A stretch of 64,000 nucleotides of DNA from contig OY757024.1 in the NCBI GenBank assembly GCA_963580285.1, positions 120,528,045-120,592,044 of the forward strand. Reading direction: 5' to 3'. Origin of the DNA: Lucinisca nassula. Its lineage: Eukaryota; Mollusca; Bivalvia; Lucinida; Lucinidae. Positions 21,045-30,879 of the stretch are shown in pieces (the stretch's first letter is position 1; each line of letters opens with the position of its first letter). A program made the translations under genes and the position numbers. The notes below the pieces were generated by a model, which made no database searches, had not been told where the DNA came from, and saw nothing but the letters and a program-made list of their open reading frames with translations.

Positions 21045-21370
21045 CAGGCCATTTCTCAGGTGCAAACTTTTAGTTTACACCCAATAGTATACCCACTAAA
21101 CACGATGGACACCACTAAATTGACGCGAAACGAACAGGAACAAAGATAATTTTCTCCGAATGTGAGCGGCACCATTAAAGTCGCTAAATATTGCCTTTTG
21201 AAGAATGTAAAAAACAGAAAATTTGATTTTTTCAGTGCAAGATCAAATTTTATTTCACTCATGAACACCAAAACTGCTATTTTCACGAGTGGCATAGCCA
21301 CTCGTGAAAATAACAGTTTTGGTGTTCATTCGATGAAATAAAATTCGATCTTACACTGAAAAAATCAAAT
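21045..21370. repeat. CACTCGTGAAAATA palindromic element, copy 1
   Basis: Unpaired left part (TTCTCAGGTGCAAACTTTTA) followed by a ~150 bp palindrome at 21221-21370 centred on GAGTGGCATAGCCACTC. Copy 2 at 30315-30650 has the same layout. Confidence 0.75.
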
Positions 21371-21654
21371 ATGCTCTATATTCAAATGAGCCAGCCCAAG
21401 ACAAAACCTGCAATAAGACCTGTGCTATAGTCAATAACTCAGTTCAGCTACAGCATTAGATCAGCCTGCTCAGAGCATTCTCTTGTTGCCCTATGAATAG
21501 CCCATAGGCTATAGAAGGCTCATGCAAACAGCAAAGATTCTGATCAGACTGCGTGGTAGCACAGGTCTTATTGTAGATTTCGTCATGCGCCGGCTCAAAT
21601 CACAAAATGTATGTGTTGACTGAACATAATTTGCCCTATACTTAATATTAATTC

Positions 21655-21830
21655 ACCATATTTGCATTATTTGCTGGCTCCCAGCTTGCACATTGTCAAA
21701 TTTGGAAAAACAGGTAGCCAGACCCCCCTGACCTTTTCAGGTCAGGGGGGTCTGGTTACCTGTTTTTCCAACGCTGATAACCTTCAGTCTAGGAACCAGC
21801 AGATAATGCAAATAAGGTGAATAAGAGCAC
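21655..21830. repeat. Nested palindrome
   Basis: Outer arms CACCATATTTGCATTATTTG / AATGCAAATAAGGTG; inner perfect hairpin about 21703-21769 with AGACCCCCCTGACC / GGTCAGGGGGGTCT. Confidence 0.7.
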
Positions 21831-21964
21831 TATAAGCACTGCATCATGCCCCACCACTGCACTTACATCAAGCTGGTGCCATAACTCTGTCAGAAATGAA
21901 TTCAAAGGGAAGGTGACTAAGTCTTTCCCAAAATAAAGTTTACATATGACTGCGATGATTATTT

Positions 21965-22905
21965 TCAATAAATCAGAATAACTGTTCTTGTTGTCATGGT
22001 GCTTATTTTCAATGTTCAAAGGGCCATAACTCCAAAAGTAAATCAGAATAACTGTTCTTGTTGTCATGGTGCTTATTTTCAATGTTCAAAGGGCCATAAC
22101 TCCAAAAGTAAATCAGAATAACTGTTCTTGTTGTCATTCAGCTTATTTTCAATTTCAAAGGGCCATAACTCCATAAGTAAATCAGAATAACTGTTCTTGT
22201 TGTCATGGTGCTTATTTTCAATGTTCAAAGGGCCATAACTCCAAAAGTAAATCAGAATCACTGTTCTTGTTGTCATGGTGCTTATTTTCAATGTACAAAG
22301 GGCCATAACTCCAAAAGTAAATCAGAATAACTGTTCTTGTTGTCATTCAGCTTATTTTCAATTTCAAAGGGCCATAACTCCAAAAGTAAATCAGAATAAC
22401 TGTTCTTGTTGTCATTCAGCTTATTTTCAATTTCAAAGGGCCATAACTCCAAAAGTAAATCAGAATAACTGTTCTTGTTGTCATTCAGCTTATTTTCAAT
22501 TTCAAAGGGCCATAACTCCAAAAGTAAATCAGAATAACTCTTCTTGTTGTCATGGTGCTTATTTTCAATGTACAAAGGGCCATAACTCCAAAAGTAAATC
22601 AGAATAACTGTTCTTCTTGTCATGGTGCTGATTTTCAATGTTCAGAGGGCCATAACTCCAAAAGTAAATCAGAATAACTGTTCTAGTTGTCTTTCAGCTC
22701 ATTTTCAATTTCAAAGGGCCATAACTCCAAAAGTAAATCAGAATATCTGTTCTTGTTGTCATGGTGCTTATTTTCAATGTTCAAAGGGCCATAACTCAAG
22801 TAAATCAGAATAACTGTTCTTGTTGTCATGGTGCTTATTTTCAATGTTCAAAGGGCCATAACTCTAAAAGTAAATCAGAATAACTGTTCTTGTTGTCATG
22901 GTGCT
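21965..22905. repeat. 69/70 bp tandem array
   Basis: GGGCCATAACTCC recurs at 22021, 22091, 22160, 22230, 22300, 22369, 22438, 22507, 22577, 22647, 22716 and 22786. Two unit types alternate irregularly: 70 bp with GTCATGGTGCTTATTTTC and 69 bp with GTCATTCAGCTTATTTTC. Runs of 69 bp units keep frame and produce spurious repetitive open frames on both strands. Confidence 0.85.
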
Positions 22906-23032
22906 TCATATTCGTGTTAAGTTTACTGAAAATATCTCAAACCGGTGTTCCAAAACTAATGTCAGTATTGTTTCATTTTGAACCAGTTGTGCAACATGTA
23001 CCAAGACCCACCTGTTGTGGACAGAGCGAGCA

Positions 23033-23220
23033 TTAACCCATTTTGTACTGGAAACCCCGAAACGGGTACGTCTTCTCATCAGGGCCTACACTGTTTGCAG
23101 GAAGTTCAGCCATTTTCCAAATCAATTTTAAAGATACCACAACCTGACACCCCTAAAGTTTGCGATGAGCTCCTGCTATATATAAGGAGGAAGATTCCAT
23201 TTGGTACAAAATGGGGGTAA
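23033..23220. mobile_element. TTAA-ii MITE
   Basis: TTAACCCATTTTGTACTGG to TTGGTACAAAATGGGGGTAA; hairpin reduced to its right half. Confidence 0.65.
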
Positions 23221-23295
23221 CAAGGGTAAACAGTTTGCTTACAACTTCACTGATATTTGAGCAGTGTACATTTCCTTATACATGCAGCATGTTTA

Positions 23296-23502
23296 TTAAA
23301 CCCATTTTGTACCGGAAACCCCAAAACGGATACCCAGGCAAACAGTGCAGGCCCAGATCAGACGCCGCAGAACGCTGTTTGCTAAAAGTTCAGTCATTTT
23401 CCTAACAGATTTGATGAAAACACAACCTGACACCCCTAAATTTTGAAATGGACTCCTGCTATATATAAGGAGAAATATTCCATTTGGTACAAAAAGGGTT
23501 AA
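23296..23502. mobile_element. TTAA-ii MITE
   Basis: TTAAACCCATTTTGTACCGG to TTGGTACAAAAAGGGTTAA, with GCAAACAGTGCAGGCCCAGA and CTGTTTGCTAAAAGTTCAG around a deleted hairpin centre. Confidence 0.7.
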
Positions 23503-23551
23503 AAGACTACTTAAAATGACTAGGAAACTAGAGCTGGTGTTTATGAAACAC

Positions 23552-24156
23552 TATGCCCCCAACACTGATTGCTAACAAGATTTCTATGTTATTTAATTAA
23601 AGGGGCAATAACTCAAAAAGGGAAGCTAATTTGGAAAAGAAAAAAAATACAGGTCAACTTTTTTTTCATGAGAAATCCATATATGAAATTTCAAAACACC
23701 AGCATACATGGTTATAAAGTTATGCTATGTACTAGAAAGCAACACAATTAAATGCCCAGAAATTCCAAAGGGCCATAACTCTAACAAAATTTCATTAAAT
23801 TTGCTGAAAATTTAATCAGGTGATCTCCTCCTCAGTCCCAAGCAGTATACCAAATATCAGGGCTCTAGCTCAAATACTTTTTGAGATATCTTGCGAACGA
23901 GATTTCTATGTTATTTAATTAAAAGGGAAATAATGCAAAAAGGGGAGATAATTCGGAAAAGAAAAAAATACGGGTCAATTATTTTTCATGAGGAAACCAT
24001 ATATGAAATTTCAAAATACTAGCGTACATGGTTCTTAAGTTATGCTATGCAATAGAAAGCGTGACAAACGTACGAACTAACGAATGAACAAACGAACGAA
24101 CGAACGGACAAGCCAGAAGCAATATGCCCACCAACTTTTTCAAAGTTGGGGGCATA
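23552..24156 (+). mobile_element. CORE-type element with TATGCCCCCAAC ends
   Basis: TATGCCCCCAAC at 23552 is inverse to GTTGGGGGCATA at 24145-24156. Two ~310 bp units begin CGAGATTTCTATG or CAAGATTTCTATG. The right end has ACGAACGAACGAACGGACAA before the terminal hairpin, as in other CORE families. Confidence 0.7.
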
Positions 24157-24280
24157 AAGAGCTAACAAGAGCTTGAAATTAGGGCCTGTAGGTCACAAAT
24201 CAGTATAAAACTGGTAGACATCCACTATGAGGTATGCAATATCTATGAAGAGGACCAAATGTCTTACAAGACAATATACC

Positions 24281-24584
24281 GGCCTCGGTAGCTCAGTCAG
24301 ATGCGCGTCTGACTGGTGATCGGAAGGATGCGGGTTCGATACCTGCCAAGGCTGGCAACATTCTTTCGTGGTGATTGATCATGCAATCTTTTCTACGGTC
24401 ATTCTCTCCCTTCCGCTGATTCAAGAATAGCAGTTTCTGGCAAAAGAATGTGCACTGTACAGGTCAACCGCTTATGTAAAAGCCTGCCCAGGAAAAGTGT
24501 GGATAGGTAAATTGACTGGCTCAAGACTGACCTAAAATAGTGTTGACTGGGCCGTTAAACTCCAATACAAACAAACAAATTACC
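24281..24584 (+). mobile_element. SINE-T: tRNA-headed SINE
   Basis: tRNA-like head with A box GGTAGCTCAGTCAGATG and B box GGGTTCGATACCT, then a ~200 bp body and the tail GGGCCGTTAAACTCCAAT with AAACAAACAAA. TACCGG flanks both ends as a probable short target duplication. The split or decayed copies at 32430, 34978, 45950/46289 and 51425 are relatives. Confidence 0.75.
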
Positions 24585-24631
24585 GGACAGTTTGCGGGTG
24601 GTAGCTAAATTTATGAGAGGGCACCAGCACC

Positions 24632-24851
24632 TTAACCCTTTATGTACCAAATGGAATCTTCCTCCTTATATATAGCAGGAGTCCATTTAAAACTTTAGGG
24701 ATGACAATTTCTTTAAAATTTATTTGAAAAATTGCTGAACGTTTTGTAAACAGTGTAGGCCCTGATCAGATGCCGCATTCTGCGGCATCTGATCAGGGCC
24801 TGCACTGTTTGCCAAATACCCGTTTTGGGGTTTTGGTACAAAATGGGTTAA
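24632..24851. mobile_element. TTAA-ii MITE
   Basis: TTAACCCTTTATGTACC to GTACAAAATGGGTTAA, with a complete hairpin at 24746-24812 (CCTGATCAGATGCCGCA / TGCGGCATCTGATCAGG). Confidence 0.75.
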
Positions 24852-24899
24852 AGATGCTGCTCAACCAGGTCCCCCTGCAACAACTATAAGTAACATTGA

Positions 24900-25150
24900 A
24901 ACAAGAGGCCCATGGGTCACTATGCTCACCAGCACTCTGGTGGGCCCTGCACCTGCACAGGGGTCGGCTCTTCCTGCACAGATAACATCCCAATCGAAAG
25001 GATGGCACGCTTTATGACATTTATCCCTGCAAATGATGTCAGTGGAGCATTTTCTGACAACAAAATTTCATCACCACTGCTTGAGATCAAACCAGGGGCC
25101 TCTAGAATCAGAGGCAAGTGCACTAACCACTGAGATCGCACACTCCACAT
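24900..25150 (-). mobile_element. tRNA-derived SINE, minus strand
   Basis: The minus strand starts near 25148 with a tRNA-like head: ATCTCAGTGGTTAGTGC (A box) and CCTGGTTTGATCTCAAG (B box), then unrelated body. The far end AACAAGAGGCCCATGGGTC resembles CORE element starts. Confidence 0.55.
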
Positions 25151-25195
25151 TTTGTTTATAAATTTAGGCCAGAAGCTTTTTGCTTTGCCCTCTTC

Positions 25196-25418
25196 CCTTA
25201 ATACTTTTTTGTACCAAATGGAATCTTATATATAGCAGGAGTCCATTCCAAAACTTAGGGGTGCCAGGTTGTGTTCATCAAAATTTACTTGGAAAATGAC
25301 TGAACTTATAGCAAACAGTGGAGGCCCACATCAGATGCCGAGTTCTGCGGCATCTGATCTGGGCCTGCACTGTTTGCCAGGGTACCCGTTTTGGGGTTTC
25401 TGGTACAAAATGGGTTAA
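25196..25418. mobile_element. TTAA-ii MITE
   Basis: CTTAATACTTTTTTGTACC to GGTACAAAATGGGTTAA; hairpin 25311-25380 (CAGATGCCGAGTTC / GCGGCATCTG). Confidence 0.7.
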
Positions 25419-25800
25419 CCTTTGTCCTGCTGAACAGAAAAATTTGGCCATACCAATGTCTGACTATCCATAAATGAAATTAAATGTACTCGGTACAATG
25501 TATTCATTCAATTCACAAACTGCATGACAAACAGTTTAGATCCTGATCAGATGGCTTCTACAGAAGCCATCTGATCGGGGTCTACACTGTTTGGTTCAGC
25601 AGGACAATGGATAAATTTGCAAACTGATCCAGATCAGAAGCCGTCTGACCTGGATCTACACTTTTTGCAAAGGTATGGATGGGGTTGTCGTGTTCAGCCC
25701 CGTAAGGGTAAAAACCTCAACCCTTGCAGTGTTGATCCAGATCAGAAGGTTTCTTCATCATGATCTACAATGTTTGTCATTCAGTTGAATTTGTATATCA
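25415..25800. mobile_element. TTAA-i MITE copies, overlapping
   Basis: TTAACCTTTGTCCTGCTGAA starts at the TTAA of the preceding MITE. It contains a full hairpin (25530-25596) and then two further degraded hairpins (25618-25672, 25733-25790), pointing to nested or repeated insertions. Confidence 0.6.
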
Positions 25801-25821
25801 AAATTGAATGGTTGATTTATT

Positions 25822-26092
25822 GGTTTGATTTGAGGTTTAAAGTCCCCGTCTACACTGTATAGGTCATTTTGGAGATGCTGCTTCCAATTTTGTGGGACTT
25901 TACCCGATATTGAGATGGAATGAAATCTCAAGCCCTGCCGCCAAATGAAACCAATAGGGTTATTATGCACAGATGGTCCAACTCGCACCCTCCTTTTCCT
26001 GGGCATGCTTAGAAGTTTACCAGAACTCACGTGCCGTTGGTTTCAGCTCTGCATGGAAACGTCATGTAGGCCCTGAATGGGCAGGGGCAGAG
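25822..26092 (-). mobile_element. SINE-B copy, diverged
   Basis: GGTTTGATTTGAGGTTTAAA to CAGCTCTGCATGGAAAC...GTAGGCC. Indels relative to other copies. Confidence 0.65.
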
Positions 26093-26099
26093 AATGGTT

Positions 26100-26240
26100 G
26101 ATGGTCAGAAATGGGTGTAGCAAAATTAATTTATTCGGCAGGGCAAGGGTCCAGCAAACAGTGTAAACCCTGATTGGCCGTCACATTCTGCAGAGTCTGA
26201 TCTGGATCTACACTTTTTGCAAAGGTATGGAGTTGTCGTT
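26100..26240. mobile_element. TTAA-i MITE fragment
   Basis: GTCAGAAATGGGTGTAGC, ATTCGGCAGGGCAAGGGT, then a hairpin (AGCAAACAGTGTAAACCC...CTACACTTTTTGC). Confidence 0.5.
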
Positions 26241-26269
26241 TTCAGCTGTTCATTTTTTGTTTTCTGCAT

Positions 26270-26304
26270 ACAGCATCCTCTGGTCAGAGACCAGAGGATG
26301 CTGT
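26270..26304. repeat. Perfect 35 bp palindrome
   Basis: ACAGCATCCTCTGGTC pairs with GACCAGAGGATGCTGT around a 3 bp centre. Confidence 0.8.
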
Positions 26305-26395
26305 ATTCCTATATTAAGACCACCTTTGGGACTGTTCAGAAGTGGTCTTTAAGACCACTTCAGAACAGTCCCAAAGGTGGTCTTAATATAGGAAT
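26305..26395. repeat. ~90 bp palindrome, complete copy
   Basis: ATTCCTATATTAAGACCACC pairs with GGTGGTCTTAATATAGGAAT; inner arms GGGACTGTTC / GAACAGTCCC; centre CTTTAAG. This is the complete form of the element at 1-66. Confidence 0.8.
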
Positions 26396-26407
26396 TTTAC
26401 AGTAAAA

Positions 26408-26475
26408 TTCTTTACTGGATTGTGTGGGCAGGGCCAAAATTGGCACCAGCCCCAAGCGATTTCATTTTTCAGTTT
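26408..26475 (+). repeat. ~68 bp direct repeat, copy 1
   Basis: CTGGATTGTGTGGGCAGGGC through CCCCAAGCGAT to TTTTCAG; repeated at 27094-27162 with about three differences. Confidence 0.7.
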
Positions 26476-26570
26476 TAACCTTCGTCCTGCTAATATAGAT
26501 AGACTTTCTGCCAATGGCCATTGTAGCACACTGGAAGTGGGTAAATGTCATAAGAGCCAGCATATGAAAC

Positions 26571-26725
26571 AAGAATTCGGCCGAAGGCTATGTCGCGCCT
26601 GTGGTAAACTTGACCATTAGGGTAAACGCTAGGGTGGTCGCAAATGTTGACGCCTTGACGAACTGACGGACAGAAAACCGGGGCCTATATCGCGCCATGC
26701 TAATAGCAGGCGCGACAAAAACCTA
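26571..26725 (+). mobile_element. CORE element, single-unit relative of 41241-42535
   Basis: Starts AATTCGGCCGAAGGCTATGT, contains AACGCTAGGGTGGTCGCAAA and ACGAACTGACGGACAG, and ends ATATCGCGCCATGC...GGCGCGAC. It has the same two ends as the 169 bp array but only about one unit. Confidence 0.65.
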
Positions 26726-26905
26726 CAATAACACATGTGCGCCCAACGAAGACTCAGATCAGCCTGATCAAAGTCTTCATTGTGTGCTCTAAGGATAACT
26801 AAGGGCCCAATGCTCCTCCATGCAGCAAGAGAAGACTCTGGTCAGACTATATGGATGTGCAGGCTGATCTGAGTCTTCGCTGGGTGTGCATGGCTTATTG
26901 TAGGT
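26726..26905. repeat. Palindromic element
   Basis: CTACAATAACACATG...CGAAGACTCAGATCAGCCT pairs with AGGCTGATCTGAGTCTTCG...CTTATTGTAG. A diverged relative lies at about 21408-21600. Confidence 0.6.
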
Positions 26906-27093
26906 TTTGTTGTGCGCTGGCTCAAAGATACAATGATTACAACACTATGTATACCTTCCTGTTACATTAGCAGTTGCTGTATGTGCCTCTTTCCGGCCAT
27001 CAAACTTTGAGAGAGCCACTGTGATTTTCTCAGAATTTCCTTTGTTTTTGAAATTCACTGAAACATAACAATTTACATGTACATGCACACTTA

Positions 27094-27162
27094 CATTCTT
27101 AACTGGATTGTGTGGGCAGGGCCAAAATTGGCACCAGCCCCAAGCGATTAAATTTTTCAGTT
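27094..27162 (+). repeat. ~68 bp direct repeat, copy 2
   Basis: Second copy of 26408-26475. Confidence 0.7.
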
Positions 27163-27529
27163 TTTTACGGCGTAGCCGTTATGTTTTTGCTTTTGTCCTA
27201 CATTTTTCGTTATTCCATTGGTCAATAAAACCACATGTCCAAGGAGATGACCATTTCATTGGTAAATGATTTGCATAAATAAATCTACTAAAAAAACACG
27301 ACAGTTTACCGAAGTTTTAAACTAGGAAATGTTTCATTTTTTTATGTGAGACATGAATGAAAAATATATACAGTTTCGGCTTGCTCACCGTCTTGTCCTT
27401 TGATGATCATACGTCATATGTATAATTGTGTTTCTAGTGAATTCTGAAACTGCTGCTGTGAATAGCTATTTTGACCTAATTTCACGTGGTTGGTCTATAT
27501 AGCGAAAGGAACCATTTCGCGAAAGGAAT
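27163..27529. other. Unassigned interval
   Basis: No repeat or exon recognised; GCGAAAGGAACCATTTCGCG near 27502 is a short inverted repeat. Confidence 0.35.
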
Positions 27530-27542
27530 AATTTTCTGCGAA

Positions 27543-27830
27543 TTGTGTGTGTGAATTCGGGTTTAACGTCGCTTTCAACAATTTTTCAGTCATATCACAA
27601 CGGTGTCTGGTTGCGACAGGGAGCTCAATGCTCACGTTTATAGTGCTGCCTCACTGAAGTATCATGTCCCAGACACATTACATGATACCACACCCAGTCA
27701 CATTATCCTGACACTGGATTGACCAGTCCTAGCTCTACCCCGTAAATCTGAGTGCCAAGCGAGGAGCAGCTAGTACCTTTTTTTTACGACTTTGGTATGT
27801 CGCGGCCCGGGATCGAACCCGAGACCTCAG
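27543..27830 (-). mobile_element. SINE with tRNA-like B box and 13 bp target duplication
   Basis: The minus strand starts GAGGTCTCGGGTTCGATCCC (B-box match) and ends GCGACGTTAAACCCGAATTC. AATTTTCTGCGAA is repeated exactly at 27530-27542 and 27831-27843. The A box is weak, so the head may be truncated. Confidence 0.75.
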
Positions 27831-27847
27831 AATTTTCTGCGAAAGGA

Positions 27848-27990
27848 ATTGTTTGTTTGATTTGAGGTTTAACGTTCCCATCAACACTGTGTAGGTAATT
27901 TTGGAGAAGTTGCTTCCAAGTTTGTGAAACTTTTACCCGACATTGAGGTAAAATGACACCTCAAGCCCTGTTGCCCAATGAAACTGGTCA
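27848..27990 (-). mobile_element. SINE-B, 5'-truncated
   Basis: TTGTTTGATTTGAGGTTTAA to GCCCAATGAAACTGG, where similarity stops. A 3'-end-only copy, as expected of truncated retrotransposition. Confidence 0.65.
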
Positions 27991-28195
27991 ATAAAGAGAT
28001 ATAGCATGACAAAAAATGTAATAGTCGCATTACAAATTGACAGATGTTTAATTTACAATATATGCCCAATAAAAGTTGCAGTGTATCATTTGTCTTCAGC
28101 ATACTTTATGTCCTCCATTTTAACACAAAATGGACATTTTCGAATATCATTAATGTTATATCAATTCTGAAAAGGAATAAGTGTAATTTGAGTTT
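27991..28195. other. Unassigned interval
   Basis: AT-rich; nothing recognised. Confidence 0.35.
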
Positions 28196-28470
28196 TGGTT
28201 AGGTGCACATAAGATCAAGTTTCCGTCCGTTTGTCTGCTCGTCCGTTTGTTCGTCCGTCTATGCGTTTACGTTCACCATGGCGACAACCCTAAATGTTAA
28301 CCCTAGAATTTGTGTTCAAAAACAGTAAATGATAAAGTTTTCTTATTTGTTGTGCATATACTTGAGATCATAAATGAAATGAGGTCATGTTTTTAACCTT
28401 GACCTTTTACATTGACCTTAGCTCAAACAGGCGGGACACCGCCCTCTGCAAAGCTATTTTACCTCGCGTG
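28196..28470 (-). repeat. Degraded CORE-type element end
   Basis: TTCCGTCCGTTTGTCTGCTC and GTCCGTTTGTTCGTCCGTC are the complement of the ACGG/ACAG stretch that precedes CORE right ends, followed by AACCTTGACCTTTTAC-type core sequence. Confidence 0.5.
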
Positions 28471-28659
28471 ACATCTGAATTGTTTGAATACAGTAAACCA
28501 GTTCATAGCTAGACAACTGTTGCTGTCACTATTGTAGCTCATATTTCTAAACAACCTTCCAATTAAATCTACGCCGCTTATCTTTTTTAAAGATATTTCT
28601 TGTTACCTTTGTCCTGCTAAAAAATAAGATACTCTTACATGCTGGATGCAACGAAAATA

Positions 28660-28968
28660 TTTTTGTTTGTTTGATTTGAGGTTTAACGTTCCCGTCAACA
28701 CTGTAGAGGTCACTTTGGGGATTGCTTCCAATTTTGCGGGACTTTTACCAGACACTGAGATGAGATGACATCCCAAGACCTGCCACCCAATGAAACCAAC
28801 AGGGTTTATAAGCATGGATGGGCCGACTCGCAGCGCATTGCCTGGGCAGGCTTAGATCATCCTCTAAGCAGTTTACCAGTACTTGTGTTAGGGTCGGTTT
28901 CAGCTCTGCGTGGAAGCATCACGCAGCCCATCTATTTTTTCAAGCCCCAATGGGCGGAGGGAAGACAA
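28660..28968 (-). mobile_element. SINE-B copy
   Basis: TTTGTTTGTTTGATTTGAGG to AGCCCCAATGGGCGG. PLE copy C abuts its head end. Confidence 0.75.
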
Positions 28969-28969
28969 C

Positions 28970-29675
28970 ATAAATGTTATACGACAGACTGCATGCATGG
29001 TAGTTAACCCAATCACGGTTGACAACTTTGCTTGCCTCTTTAATTGCATGCCGGTGGGTCAGGCCTCATATTCTATGACGGTTCCAGCGTAAAGGCTTAC
29101 TGAGTATTAGAGACAATCTAGTTTTATGTAATGTTGGTTGGTGCCTGATGCTCTGTCTCTGGTTGGGCCCATTGGAGTTTAACTATTGGTTTTCTTTTGC
29201 TCCAGCAATGTTTTCTTGCTGTCGAGTCCTCACCATTGTTCAATCTCTGTGGTTTATTGATTTTTGTGTTCACGGAGATGGTGCACTGATGAGTAAGGAG
29301 GCCTTCATGCGGACTGAACAAATTATTTGTCTAAATCGCGACAGAAGTAAGGGCGAGGATTGTGGCCACGTAAAATCGACTTCAGCCCCTCAGTGGAATT
29401 TGTTTCGCTGACCGTTCCAAGACAGTTCTTCTGTCGTGGTTTATTTTTGTTATGGCTTGTCTTTGAGTGTAAGTATCGCTTATATTATTTTGGTTTGGAT
29501 AGCCAATTGGCCGTTTTGTGGGAAAGTAACTGTCCTTTTGGCTTTCCACTAGTGATGTTTCCATTAGGGTCTAATTGTTTCATGTTTGGATTTGTTTCCC
29601 TTGCTGTCTCTGATGGGAGCTGTGGTTTAATTGTATCCATTCCTGATCATTGCCTTGGCTTCTATTTTCAATGAA
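28970..29675 (+). mobile_element. PLE copy C: 3' end only
   Basis: Starts at ATAAATGTTATACGACAGAC, within the last ~35 codons of the RT frame (VVNPITV...FASLFNC-like segment, ending in TAA near 29090), and continues through the full 3' UTR to TTGGCTTCTATTTTCA. 5' truncation is typical of target-primed integration. Confidence 0.75.
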
Positions 29676-29740
29676 ATAGGGATTTCTCATTGAAAGCAAA
29701 ATTGACATTGTCACTGTTACAAACAGTTAAAACACATTTA

Positions 29741-30050
29741 TATACCTGCTTTTTCGAAAAAATCGGGTATATTGTTTTCGTACCAGAGTTGTGTGGTCGT
29801 CCGTCCGTCTGTCTGTCTGTCCGTCCATCACGTTTCTTGTAAATGGATCTCCTCTGCAACCACTGAAGTTACACTTTTGAAACTTTGCATGTGGGTTGTA
29901 CATGGTATGTAGATGGCAGTGGGCTACTTTTTTGTGACCATGACCCGAACATGGCCCCAAGGTCAAAGGTCAAAATGTATGACTTTGCCATATCTTTAGT
30001 GTCATTCATACAAAAAGCGGGTATCAGCAATGGTATACCATTGTCTGGGT
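29741..30050 (-). mobile_element. CORE-type element with TATACC ends, minus strand
   Basis: The minus-strand right end is a hairpin (TATACCCGATTTTTTCG...AGCAGGTATA at 29741-29773), preceded by a GACGGACAGACAGACAGACG stretch, then core sequence (AAAGTGTAACTTCAGTGG). The other end is near GGTATACCATTG. Same architecture as the other CORE families without sequence similarity. Confidence 0.65.
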
Positions 30051-30314
30051 GATCTAGTTTTTTAATTTCACTGTTGGTGAATTTGATGTATCATAGAAAA
30101 ATAACATATTTCTGTTGGTCAGATGTTAATTAGCTAAACATCATAAATGTGTGTCAGAAATTACTTCATGCATGTTTTCACGTCATTTGAACATTGATGA
30201 CATCACTTGTAGCACCTATGCAAGGTAAACAATGGATGCTACACCAGATGAACTTAGCAACTGCAGACATTATTTGAATGCAAATTAAGTGAACAATTTG
30301 ATAAAGTAGCATTC

Positions 30315-30645
30315 CAAGCTGTTTTTCAGGTGCAAACTTTCAGTTTACATCCAATATTATAACCAGTTAACACGCTGAACACCTCTAAATCAAGGCAAAA
30401 TGAGCATTGAAAAGGTTTGTTCCCTGTGCTGACGGCTGACGTTTAAAAATTCCTTTAATAATTGCAGTTTAATGCATAAAGAAACAGAAAATTTGATTTT
30501 TTATCAGTGTAAGATCAATTTTCATTTCACTCATGAACGCCCAAAGAAGTATTTTCACTCGTAGCGCCACTCGTGAAAATACTTCTTTTGAAGTTCATTA
30601 AGTGAAATAAAAATTGATCTTACACTGAAAATTTCAAATATCCCC
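30315..30645. repeat. CACTCGTGAAAATA palindromic element, copy 2
   Basis: GTTTTTCAGGTGCAAACTTT, then a palindrome at about 30488-30640 centred on CACTCGTAGCGCCACTCGTG. Matches 21045-21370. Confidence 0.7.
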
Positions 30646-30649
30646 TATA

Positions 30650-30851
30650 CCCTACCTTTACAAACAGTGAAGATCCAGATCAGATGGCTTGTGAAAAAGC
30701 CTGGTTAATTGATCTGGATCTATACTGTTTGACATTCAGTTTATCAATTCACAGGATAAATTAACAACAAGTAATCTGATTGATTGGAAGTCATAAATGG
30801 CTCACTCAGCCGCTGTGGCTAAATTAATGTATTCAACAGGACAAGGGTAAA
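30650..30851. mobile_element. TTAA-i MITE, decayed ends
   Basis: ACAAACAGTGAAGATCCAGA...GATCTGGATCTATACTGTTTG hairpin, then TTATCAATTCACAGGATAAA and TATTCAACAGGACAAGGGTA. Confidence 0.6.
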
Positions 30852-30879
30852 TTGTCAGACTGCTAGTCTCTGACAAGCC

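Noticed and set aside
22079..22813. Repetitive protein-coding genes on both strands
   Set aside because: The frames follow the 69/70 bp tandem units; both strands stay open for the same reason and the 70 bp units shift frame.
24282..24353. tRNA gene
   Set aside because: A and B boxes are present, but the sequence continues into a SINE body and tail and relatives occur at other sites, so it is a SINE head rather than a functional tRNA gene.
26408..27162. LTR retrotransposon with 68 bp LTRs
   Set aside because: Repeats are too short, there are no primer-binding site, polypurine tract or pol sequence between them, and no TSD.
29360..29674. Hydrophobic 104-residue protein in PLE 3' UTR copies
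   Set aside because: Similar frames appear in several copies but with stops and frameshifts at different points and no shared start; the region behaves as UTR.
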